Of a DNA stretch of 64,000 nucleotides, positions 53,949-61,363 are shown piece after piece. The position numbers were made by a program, and so were the translations under genes. The DNA comes from Arcicella sp040387735. GTDB lineage: Bacteria; Bacteroidota; Bacteroidia; Cytophagales; Spirosomataceae. Numbering within the stretch: position 1 is the first letter of the stretch; each line of letters starts with the position of its first letter. The DNA lies in contig JAZKDE010000018.1 in the NCBI GenBank assembly GCA_040387735.1, forward strand, positions 82,794 through 146,793, in the 5' to 3' direction. Under the pieces are notes generated by a model. It did not search any database. It saw nothing but the letters and a program-made list of their open reading frames with translations, and was not told where the DNA came from.

Positions 53949-55289
53949 TCAATCTAATGTTGTTTTATTCTTTTTAAAGCTATTTGATAATTTAGCGATA
54001 AAATCTTTGCTGTATTCCAATATTTCGGATAGTACATTTCCACCTTTCAATAAACCCGTATTATCAAGCATCCACCAACCCAAAGTTGCCCCGATAATTG
54101 CATTAACGACCGAAGCAAAGGCTACCCAAACTAAATCATGGGTTAAATATATGGCAATCAAATCGGCAATAATATTAATAACCGCCATAACCAAAACTTT
54201 GTAAAAGTTCTTATTGGGTTTTTGAATGGCATCCAGACAAATTCCCGTCATACGATTGATCGGCAACAAAAAACCGAAGAATACGAAAACTCTAAAAATT
54301 GGAGCGGTGTCAGCGTATTGTTTTCCACCAATAATTAAAACTAAGTAGGGGGCTAAAATAAAGGCAAATACCAATCCTGGAATGTACAGTAAATATGACC
54401 ACGATAGATATTGTACCAATGTTTTTTTGAATCCATTATAGTCATTTTCATTGTGTTTTGCCGCCAATTGTGGAAATGCCGTAGTGCTTAAACTTCGTAA
54501 TGGAATTTCAAAAAGCTCAGTCAATTTCAAAGGAATGGCATATTGTGCTACCGAGGCTGGCCCCATCACACTGCCAATCAGGAAAGTATCAGCACTTTTT
54601 AACACGTTGGTCGTCGCTAAAGTTGCTAAGGTATATTTTATCAAATTGAAAAGCGATTTTACCTCCGTCATCGTTTTGAACCGAATATTAAGCGGATTCG
54701 TTTTCTTGGCAATCAATACAAAAACCATTAAACAAAAATTGAAAACTAAGTGTACCGTAGCAAATTCTTCAAGACTTCCTTCTCTGAAAAAAGCGTAAAA
54801 GGCGATAATTAAAGCATTAGCACTTTGCGAAATGCGGAGTAATAAAAGAAATTTTAAATCTTGTTTGGCAACAGCTTCTGCCTCGGCAATGTGTAATGGA
54901 AGGGTGACTATTCCCAAGATGGCATACCAACCACAAAAAATCTGAACGCCAGGTTGTTTTGAGAAAATTCCAATAAAAAAGAGGAGAATTAATACGACTG
55001 AAATACTCAATGAAATGAGTCCGCCGAGCCAATAAGCACTACCAATAATGGTTTTTTGAAGGTCTTTATCATCCGTGGAGGCACGCATGACTAATGCCGA
55101 TTGAAGCCCGCCCGATTTTATCATTTCGAACAAAATAACTGCCGTGGTATAGACAATGTATTCCCCTAAAATAACGGGATTCGTCGCCCGAACTAACAAC
55201 ATAAATGAGCCTAACCCAATAATGGCGGGAAGGAGCTGACTGGCAAAAGCCAATCCTTGAATGGTAGCTTGACTTTTATTTTTATGCAC
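53949..55289 (-). CDS. Wzx-like oligosaccharide flippase
   Basis: Inner-membrane protein of 446 residues with about 12-14 helices, of the polysaccharide transporter (MATE/Wzx-like) family. Features: the N-terminal LAFASQLLPAIIGLGSFMLLVRATNP, central IGSVMGPASVAQYAIPLKLTELF and FPQLAAKHNEN. It would flip undecaprenyl-linked repeat units to the periplasm. It is 3 bp from the Wzc-like gene stop. Flippase assignment is by family and context. Confidence 0.88.
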   Translation of the reverse strand: MHKNKSQATIQGLAFASQLLPAIIGLGSFMLLVRATNPVILGEYIVYTTAVILFEMIKSGGLQSALVMRASTDDKDLQKTIIGSAYWLGGLISLSISVVLILLFFIGIFSKQPGVQIFCGWYAILGIVTLPLHIAEAEAVAKQDLKFLLLLRISQSANALIIAFYAFFREGSLEEFATVHLVFNFCLMVFVLIAKKTNPLNIRFKTMTEVKSLFNLIKYTLATLATTNVLKSADTFLIGSVMGPASVAQYAIPLKLTELFEIPLRSLSTTAFPQLAAKHNENDYNGFKKTLVQYLSWSYLLYIPGLVFAFILAPYLVLIIGGKQYADTAPIFRVFVFFGFLLPINRMTGICLDAIQKPNKNFYKVLVMAVINIIADLIAIYLTHDLVWVAFASVVNAIIGATLGWWMLDNTGLLKGGNVLSEILEYSKDFIAKLSNSFKKNKTTLD

Positions 55290-55292
55290 GGG

Positions 55293-57476
55293 TTATCGGA
55301 TTTTCTTTCTATTACCAAACTCAAATTTTGCTACTCGTTTGAGAACTGACCTAAAGAACGTTCTTTTTTTCGGAACTTCACCGATATATTCTTCGGCAAA
55401 ATCAGTATCCACGCCATTCAAGATAAATTGGGGATGATTTCCCGTTGTTTTAGTGAAAATGGTAAGAAGTTCTTTGTCAACTCTACTCCAAACTCGATTG
55501 GCTCTGCAAAGTAAAATGGAATAATTGAGGTGGGGAAAAAGACCTGGTTTTACAATTATATCATCCAAGGAAGGAAATTCTATCAAAATAAAGTCTTTTA
55601 CATTCCGAAGTTTATTTTCTCTTGCTGCTAAAAACTCTTCAAAACTATCGGGTAAAGTTAGTCCGAAAGGCTTATGGTCATGCCCCTTAATCGTGATAGG
55701 CAAATAATCTGATGAATGGTCGGATGAATTACTCACCAACAATTGCTTTTCTACCGAATAATTCAAATTGCTTAATTCTTCTTCCAATAAATTGATAATG
55801 GTCGTTTTTCCTTCGCCAACTTGCGTACTCAAAACCCCAACTACCACGGGCTTTTGGTGGGTATCAACGGATGCGAGAAATTGTTGAAGTAGTCGCAGAT
55901 TTGCTTTTTTTACGAATGCTGGATTTTCATTCAGTAATGGATAAATACCTAATAATTGTGCATCGACTGTTTTTCTGGCTCTGAGCGGTTCGAGTAAAGT
56001 TTTGTTAATCAAGGCATTGGCTAAAACAAACGCTAAAACCAATACCAGTCCAACCATAAATCCTACAATGACCAAAACCATTCTTTTGGAAGTGTTCGGT
56101 TTTAAGGGCAAATATGGTGGGTCAACAACATTGAGTTTTGCGGTAAGTTCGGTGTTTTGTTGAGTCAATCTTGCCATGTTCAAACCGTGCAGCAATTCTA
56201 AATACTCCTGCTCAGAAACGCCAATTTGACGCTCAATTTTCTTCAACATTGCTCCCAATGGGGCAAATCGTCGATATTCTTCTTCGAATTCCTTTTTACG
56301 CTTATCCATCACGGTTAATTTTGCTTTGCTTTGTTCGTAAGCAAGCGTAGTTTTTAACCATTCATCCAATACATTTTTGGTTGGAATTCCGTTGGGAGTA
56401 TTGCTATCGGTGTAAAGTTTATCTAAAGAAGTTTTGAGACTTCCTTCGGTTCTTGAGGCAATATTTTTGAGACTATCGACTTGTTTTTTGTTGCTTCCAT
56501 CGGTATTTACCATCTCGCTCAGAGCGATTTTATTGTAAATATTAGAGAGCTTTTCTCTTTCTTTTATAATATCCGAACCGTAATTAAACTGATTATTTCG
56601 ACCTTTGATATTTTCATTTACCTTCTCCAACGATGATTTTGAAGACATTTTATCCATCTCTAAATTATGATTTAAAGCGTATAAATCCTCTCGCTCACCC
56701 GCCACGGCCTTGGTTTGCTCGTAATAGTTAATGATGTCATTGGTTTTATTAAAGTCGAGAAAGGTTTTTTCGGTCGAGTCCAGTTTTGTAAAAGCTTTTT
56801 TAGTTTCATTCTCAAAGTAGCTTACTACAGAGCCCGTTTGCCCTTCACGAAGTAATCGATTTTTACGCATAAATGACTCTTCCAATAATTCAAGCGTTCT
56901 TTTACAGATAAAAGGGTCATTCGTTTCGTAAGAAAGTTTGATTAAATCACTGTTGCTAATCCGAGAAGATTTGATGTTTTTGAGTGCTTCTAATGAGTAA
57001 TACGGATTGCCAGAGTAGATAATTTTATAGATGAGGTTATCATCACTTTTCTCAACTAAATCGGCCACAGCAGCTCTTGTTGCCGCAAAAGTTGGTTTTA
57101 CAATTTTCTTTTTAACATCCTCCGGAATTAGTTGTTGCAATTCATCGTAAGCTCCCCAAGTTAAAATGGTTGGGTCGTGTTTTTTCAATGAAATATGCTC
57201 GGCAAGTAAATCAATTAAAACATCTTGTTTGGTTTCTCGGGATTCAATTAAAGAAAGTAAGTTATCAAAAGCATTACTGGTTGAATAAAAATCGGCTTTT
57301 GTTGTTCCGTTTAAGCTATATCCTGAGGCAATTCCAGTGTAAATAGTGGATTCTGAAGAATATACTTTTTTTTCGTGACGGGTAAAATAGTAGATAGAGC
57401 CTGCCAAAATCGTGGGGATTAATAGCAGCCAAAGGAGATTTTTAGAAAGCAGTTTTAGAAAATGCAAAAAACTCAT
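55293..57476 (-). CDS. Wzc/GumC-like polysaccharide co-polymerase with degenerate ATPase domain
   Basis: Inner-membrane chain-length and export protein of 727 residues. N-terminal Wzz domain with first helix near residues 13-29, long periplasmic coiled coil (about 190-440), second helix near 470-490 and a cytoplasmic P-loop domain to the end. Walker A is GEGKTT with K557. The second and third tyrosine-kinase motifs are decayed: the A' Asp is missing (VSNSSDHSSDY) and the B-motif Asp is E633 (LIEFPSL). There is no C-terminal Tyr cluster. It may bind nucleotide without acting as a tyrosine kinase. It starts within the stop of the TolC-like gene (4-bp overlap). Confidence 0.87.
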   Translation of the reverse strand: MSFLHFLKLLSKNLLWLLLIPTILAGSIYYFTRHEKKVYSSESTIYTGIASGYSLNGTTKADFYSTSNAFDNLLSLIESRETKQDVLIDLLAEHISLKKHDPTILTWGAYDELQQLIPEDVKKKIVKPTFAATRAAVADLVEKSDDNLIYKIIYSGNPYYSLEALKNIKSSRISNSDLIKLSYETNDPFICKRTLELLEESFMRKNRLLREGQTGSVVSYFENETKKAFTKLDSTEKTFLDFNKTNDIINYYEQTKAVAGEREDLYALNHNLEMDKMSSKSSLEKVNENIKGRNNQFNYGSDIIKEREKLSNIYNKIALSEMVNTDGSNKKQVDSLKNIASRTEGSLKTSLDKLYTDSNTPNGIPTKNVLDEWLKTTLAYEQSKAKLTVMDKRKKEFEEEYRRFAPLGAMLKKIERQIGVSEQEYLELLHGLNMARLTQQNTELTAKLNVVDPPYLPLKPNTSKRMVLVIVGFMVGLVLVLAFVLANALINKTLLEPLRARKTVDAQLLGIYPLLNENPAFVKKANLRLLQQFLASVDTHQKPVVVGVLSTQVGEGKTTIINLLEEELSNLNYSVEKQLLVSNSSDHSSDYLPITIKGHDHKPFGLTLPDSFEEFLAARENKLRNVKDFILIEFPSLDDIIVKPGLFPHLNYSILLCRANRVWSRVDKELLTIFTKTTGNHPQFILNGVDTDFAEEYIGEVPKKRTFFRSVLKRVAKFEFGNRKKIR

Positions 57477-58225
57477 TTTACCTGATTTAGTAATGATGAA
57501 AAACTCACACCGGAATAGGCATCAAGTTGCATAAGACTGGTTTGAAATCTATTCAAATAGGTTTCATATTCAATCTTTGATTTATTGAAAATATCTAAGA
57601 CTCTCGAAATTTGGTCAACCGTTATTTGGGCTTGTAAAAAATCTCGTTCACCCATTTTATAATTCACTTGGGCTGCTTGCTTATTGTTGCTACTAATGAG
57701 CATTAGTCGGTGCGATAATTTTAAATCTTGGTAATATTCAATGACTCTTTGTTTGATGTACAAACCCGTATTTTCCTTCTCATAATTAGCCATTTCAATC
57801 TGCGATTGCGTAGATTTGGCGAAGTGCTTACGGTTAAGTATCTGGGATACAGGAAGTTGTAAGCCAACGCCAAGGTTGTAAAAACCCGTTTGAACGGTTG
57901 TAAATGAATTAATGGAATTGGCATCGTTTATGGCAGAATAATTAGTGCCATAATGATAACTGGCGAGTAACGATAGGCGTTCAAAAATGGCATTTTTACT
58001 GATTTTTTGATTTGCGGTGGCAAATTCAATGCCACTGCCAAGACGCTTTATTTCTGGAGAGTTTTTTTGAGCAGCGGCAATTAAAATAGGTAAAAGTTGG
58101 TCGTTTGCAAAGGCTTTTGTCAACAGAGAATCTGTGGATATTTTTTGACACATTGATTTAAAAGGAGCAAGCCCTAAAACTCCCCAAATGGCAATTGTAA
58201 ATCCATATTTTTTCAACCAAATCAT
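57473..58225 (-). CDS. Half-length TolC-family outer-membrane protein
   Basis: Exported protein of 250 residues, signal peptide to about residue 26. The rest has TolC-family helices and heptad-rich pieces: AAQKNSPEIKRL, FYNLGVGLQLPVSQIL (a beta-strand pair), IKQRVIEYYQDLKL and INSFTTVQTG. A normal TolC protomer has two such halves and about 420-480 residues; this has one. No frameshift or second half is visible nearby. It overlaps the Wzc-like gene by 4 bp, so both are made together. It may be the outer-membrane exit partner in place of a Wza lipoprotein, perhaps as a hexamer; that is inference. Confidence 0.75.
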   Translation of the reverse strand: MIWLKKYGFTIAIWGVLGLAPFKSMCQKISTDSLLTKAFANDQLLPILIAAAQKNSPEIKRLGSGIEFATANQKISKNAIFERLSLLASYHYGTNYSAINDANSINSFTTVQTGFYNLGVGLQLPVSQILNRKHFAKSTQSQIEMANYEKENTGLYIKQRVIEYYQDLKLSHRLMLISSNNKQAAQVNYKMGERDFLQAQITVDQISRVLDIFNKSKIEYETYLNRFQTSLMQLDAYSGVSFSSLLNQVK

Positions 58226-58352
58226 GTGTCTATTAATTTTAGGCGATTGTTATTAACAGCATTTTATAAAGTCTCAAAAACTATGCCTTCTTGTGTTGTT
58301 TCAACGATTAATAAAATTTAAACCTTCGGAATTTATATTATATACGGAATTT

Positions 58353-59480
58353 CTAAGATTCGGCTTGATAAATTGCTAACATTTTTTCGGCAGCTTTTTG
58401 CCAAGTAAATAAACTTGGGCGTGTGAATCCTAAGTTGATTTTCTCTTTTCGGAGACGATCATTTTCGTAAGCTTCGGTCATTCCTTTCGTTATTTCTTCA
58501 ACCGAGAACGGGTTAACCAAAAATGCGGCATCACCAGCTACTTCGGGCATGGCAGAAATATTGGAAGTAACGACGGGTGTTCCAAACGACATCGCCTCTA
58601 AAATAGGTAAACCAAAACCTTCTCGGAGCGATGGATATAAGAAAACTTTCGCTTCGGAATATAGCGTTAGCAATACATTTTCAGTAACAAATCCCGCTAA
58701 AACAAACCGGTTTAAGTATTCTTTTTTGTTTATTTCGAGTAAAATATTTTCGACAAATACTGATTTCAAACCCGTAATAACCAACTTTATTTTACTATTT
58801 TTCTCTGCAAAAGCTACGAATGCTTTTACCGTATTGGTGACATTTTTTCGAGGTTCAACATTTCCCAGAAATAAGAAAAAATCATCCTTCAAATTCATCC
58901 GAGCTCTCACATCTTCTATTATTTCAATACTCGGTTTTACACCAAAACGACCACTTACGCCGTTATGAACGACGGTTACCTCATTTTCACGGAGTCCGAG
59001 TGTTTTAGTAATATTTGCCTTTTCAACCTCTGAAATAGTAATAATTCTTTTGCAATGTTTAATTATTTTTGGAACAAGCCACTTGCGGTAAAGATTTCCG
59101 AATTTCTGATAGTTTGAAGAGGTATTTTTACCCGTCGCTGTTTCCATGAAAATAACATCATGCAGCGTTAACATTAAGGGCATTGATAATAATAACGGAG
59201 CGGTATTGCTGGTGCAATGTAAAAGCTGAACGCCGTATTTTTTTGCGTATATCGGTAACATGACTTGTTCCCAAAATACATAATTAAAACCAGACACTTC
59301 AATAATATGAAAATTGGAAGTTTCATTCAAACAAGTTCGGTCTTCATCGGGCTTAACAAAAATGAAATACTCATTTTGTTTATCAATCGTCTGTAAAGCA
59401 CGAATTAATTCTAACGCAACAATGTCCATGCCGTGTTTATGCGGTCTGAAAAGTCGCTGAGCTTCAATGCCAATTTTCAT
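58353..59480 (-). CDS. GT4 family glycosyltransferase (EPS)
   Basis: Retaining GT-B glycosyltransferase of 375 residues. N-terminal IGIEAQRLFRPHKHGMDIVA, central ITISEVEKANITKTLG and VVHNGVSGRFG, and the donor-site EX7E region in YPSLREGFGLPILEAMSFGTPVVTS. It adds a sugar to the lipid-linked unit at the cytoplasmic face. Its start is 10 bp after the Hpt gene stop, and 127 bp separate its stop from the TolC-like gene. Confidence 0.92.
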   Translation of the reverse strand: MKIGIEAQRLFRPHKHGMDIVALELIRALQTIDKQNEYFIFVKPDEDRTCLNETSNFHIIEVSGFNYVFWEQVMLPIYAKKYGVQLLHCTSNTAPLLLSMPLMLTLHDVIFMETATGKNTSSNYQKFGNLYRKWLVPKIIKHCKRIITISEVEKANITKTLGLRENEVTVVHNGVSGRFGVKPSIEIIEDVRARMNLKDDFFLFLGNVEPRKNVTNTVKAFVAFAEKNSKIKLVITGLKSVFVENILLEINKKEYLNRFVLAGFVTENVLLTLYSEAKVFLYPSLREGFGLPILEAMSFGTPVVTSNISAMPEVAGDAAFLVNPFSVEEITKGMTEAYENDRLRKEKINLGFTRPSLFTWQKAAEKMLAIYQAES

Positions 59481-59490
59481 TTTTGTGCGT

Positions 59491-59859
59491 TTAGATTAGT
59501 TCATTGACCCGTTGTAAATCTTCCTCAACAACGAGTTTTGCCTTTTCGATGTCAACTGATAAATTATTATATTTCGATAGCAATTCGTCATAATTAGGAT
59601 TGGCTTTGGCGTACAACTCAAACTCTTGAACTTTTGGATGCAAAAATGTAAGTCCAACCATCGAAAAAGATGGCTTGATTTGATGAGCCATTTCGCAAAC
59701 TCGGTCAAAGTTTTTACTTTGTATTTCGACCAATATCTCCTCCCAAGTTGATAAGCTATCTTCTAAAAAAGATTCAAACATAATCTGTACGATTGATAAA
59801 TCATCACCGTAAATTTCTTGGAGGTATTCTGAATTTAGTAGTGGGTTGAATTCGAACAT
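59491..59859 (-). CDS. Histidine phosphotransfer (Hpt) protein
   Basis: Stand-alone Hpt protein of 122 residues, all helical. The phospho-acceptor is H59 in EMAHQIKPSFSMVGL, the usual AHxLKpsaxxvG pattern. I chose ATG 59859 (MFEFNPLL); an upstream frame adds 11 residues without support. It is the first gene of the minus-strand EPS run and 10 bp from the GT4 gene. Hybrid kinases with a terminal receiver need such a protein to pass phosphate on; two are encoded in this window (31713 and 45794). The output regulator is not certain; the CheY-like protein at 29570 is a candidate. Confidence 0.9.
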   Translation of the reverse strand: MFEFNPLLNSEYLQEIYGDDLSIVQIMFESFLEDSLSTWEEILVEIQSKNFDRVCEMAHQIKPSFSMVGLTFLHPKVQEFELYAKANPNYDELLSKYNNLSVDIEKAKLVVEEDLQRVNELI

Positions 59860-60065
59860 AAAATAGGTTTTAACAAAATGGTATATCAACAACTATGCCA
59901 ATATTATGGCCGCTGGACTTTTGATTGGGAAATTACTGTTTTTAAAATTAATATCGCAAGAAATAGAACGCTATTTTCTGAAAAAATAACATTGAGACGC
60001 AATCTTGGCGTACAATGAATGGGAAATATTGGAACAAATTAAAATCGTACCGCTTAGTTTACATT

Positions 60066-60108
60066 AAAAGCCTCAATTCATACAAGAAAGTATGATTTTG
60101 AGGCTTTT
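60066..60108. terminator. Strong terminator between divergent genes
   Basis: AAAAGCCTCAA pairs with TTGAGGCTTTT, then TCATAC with GTATGA after a small internal loop, with a 6-nt apical loop. T4 on both sides makes it usable on either strand. Its position away from any gene 3' end points to an unannotated short transcript. Confidence 0.8.
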
Positions 60109-60291
60109 GTTTCAACGTAGTAGGGCGTAAGTGATTATAACTAACACTCAATAACTTACGTTTAAATATGTTTTAGTTTGCCACCGTTGGTGTCTTAATG
60201 GAAAGGTCACTTGTTGTATTTCCTTACATTGGGTTTGAGACTTAAAAATAGCTCCAAGTCTAAGACTTTATGGGGGAAGATTATGCTAACT

Positions 60292-60345
60292 GATACGGAT
60301 ACGATACGGATACGCTACGCTTACGACTGCTTTACGCTACGACTA
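60292..60345. repeat. Tandem GATACG-type repeat
   Basis: GATACGGATAC occurs twice in tandem, followed by imperfect copies built on CTACG, CTTACGAC and CTTTACG. Confidence 0.7.
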
Positions 60346-60502
60346 TTCCTTGACTGGTAAAATTAACCACAACTTGTATCGACCTCACATTTAGATTGAA
60401 TATTGTTCTCCAAGTTTTACGCTCACTTGTGCAAGAGTTAAACGAAACATCACTTAAATTAAAACAACTCAGTGTTTTTTCTAAAAATTATCACTTTACA
60501 AT

Positions 60503-60522
60503 AAAGTTATCATATAACTTTG
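60503..60522 (+). promoter_or_regulatory. Promoter with overlapping palindrome before the carbonic anhydrase gene
   Basis: TAACTTTG (60515-60522) fits TAnnTTTG, with TTTA at 60495-60498 as a weak -33. The dyad AAAGTTAT-CAT-ATAACTTT (60503-60521) covers the -7 box, a typical place for a repressor site. The ATG is at 60616, giving a leader of about 85 nt. Confidence 0.5.
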
Positions 60523-60615
60523 CCAAAAATATACGCAGGTGCGTTAATTTGTGAGTTATTGGCCATTTTGCCACACACATCCAACACAAAATTGATTGTA
60601 AAATAAAGAAAAAAA

Positions 60616-61245
60616 ATGAGAGTACATACGTATGAAACACAAGCGAGTTTAACGCCAAAAGCGGCACTTCAAATTTTAAAAGAGGGCAATAATAGATTTG
60701 TGAATAATCTAAAAGCAAATCGAAATCTTTTGGAACAAGCAGGTTATACCGCAGAAGGACAATTTCCGTTTGCGGTAATATTGAGTTGTATTGACAGTAG
60801 AACTTCGGTTGAATTAATATTTGATCAAGGATTGGGCGATGTCTTTAGCGTAAGAATTGCAGGAAATATTATTAACGAAGACATTTTAGGAAGTATGGAA
60901 TATGCTTGTAAAGTGGCAGGTTCAAAAATAATCGTAGTGCTTGGACATACAAAATGCGGAGCGATAAAAGGTGCTTGTGACCACGTAGAAATGGGTAATT
61001 TAACAGCATTATTAAGCAAAATTCAACCAGCAGTTTATGACGAAAAAACCGAAATAAATAACCGAAATTCTGGCAATGAAACCTTTGTAGAAAAAGTATC
61101 GATTATAAATGTAAAACGAACTGTAATCGGAATTTTAGGACGCAGCCCAATACTTAAGGAAATGATAGAAAAAGGAGAAATTGATATTATAGGAGGAATT
61201 CATGATATTACAAATGGAGAAGTAACATTTTTTGAACACGAATAG
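60616..61245 (+). CDS. Beta-class carbonic anhydrase
   Basis: Zinc enzyme of 209 residues that interconverts CO2 and bicarbonate. Zn ligands C58, H111 and C114 (SCIDSR and GHTKCGA) and the Asp-Arg pair D60-R62 are all present. VRIAGNIIN (79-87) is the usual active-site segment. No signal peptide; cytoplasmic. It has its own promoter and two hairpins at its 3' end. Unlike many Bacteroidota it is not next to a SulP transporter. Confidence 0.94.
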   Translation: MRVHTYETQASLTPKAALQILKEGNNRFVNNLKANRNLLEQAGYTAEGQFPFAVILSCIDSRTSVELIFDQGLGDVFSVRIAGNIINEDILGSMEYACKVAGSKIIVVLGHTKCGAIKGACDHVEMGNLTALLSKIQPAVYDEKTEINNRNSGNETFVEKVSIINVKRTVIGILGRSPILKEMIEKGEIDIIGGIHDITNGEVTFFEHE

Positions 61246-61253
61246 AAAGAATG

Positions 61254-61286
61254 GAGTATATGCTTTTCTGGTTTTGGCATACACTC
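61254..61286 (+). terminator. Hairpin after the carbonic anhydrase gene
   Basis: GAGTATATGC / GCATACACTC with one mismatch and a 13-nt loop, starting 9 nt after the stop codon. T tract is weak. Confidence 0.55.
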
Positions 61287-61314
61287 TTTGTTGACATTAA
61301 TCAAAAAATCTAAT

Positions 61315-61351
61315 CTCCCATTGTTCAAGGCATAGACTTGAACAGTGGGAG
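61315..61351. terminator. Bidirectional terminator between carbonic anhydrase and serine hydrolase
   Basis: 15-bp stem CTCCCATTGTTCAAG / CTTGAACAGTGGGAG with one G-U and a 7-nt loop, between convergent genes. Confidence 0.8.
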
Positions 61352-61363
61352 GGATTCTTTCTG

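Larger units (their letters stand above)
59860..60615. other. 756-bp divergent intergenic region with terminator, short frame and repeats
   Basis: Between divergent Hpt and carbonic anhydrase genes. It contains a 46-codon frame at 59878-60018 (plus strand, starting MVYQQLCQYYGRWTFD) followed by a strong terminator at 60066-60108, a GATACG-type tandem repeat at 60292-60345, and the promoter/operator of the anhydrase gene. The 46-codon frame matches no family I know. Confidence 0.4.

Noticed and set aside
54451..54798. 115-codon plus-strand frame
   Set aside because: Antisense shadow of the Wzx flippase gene; no independent features.
60241..60360. GATACG repeat checked as a CRISPR array
   Set aside because: Units are 11 nt or shorter with no spacers and no cas genes nearby.
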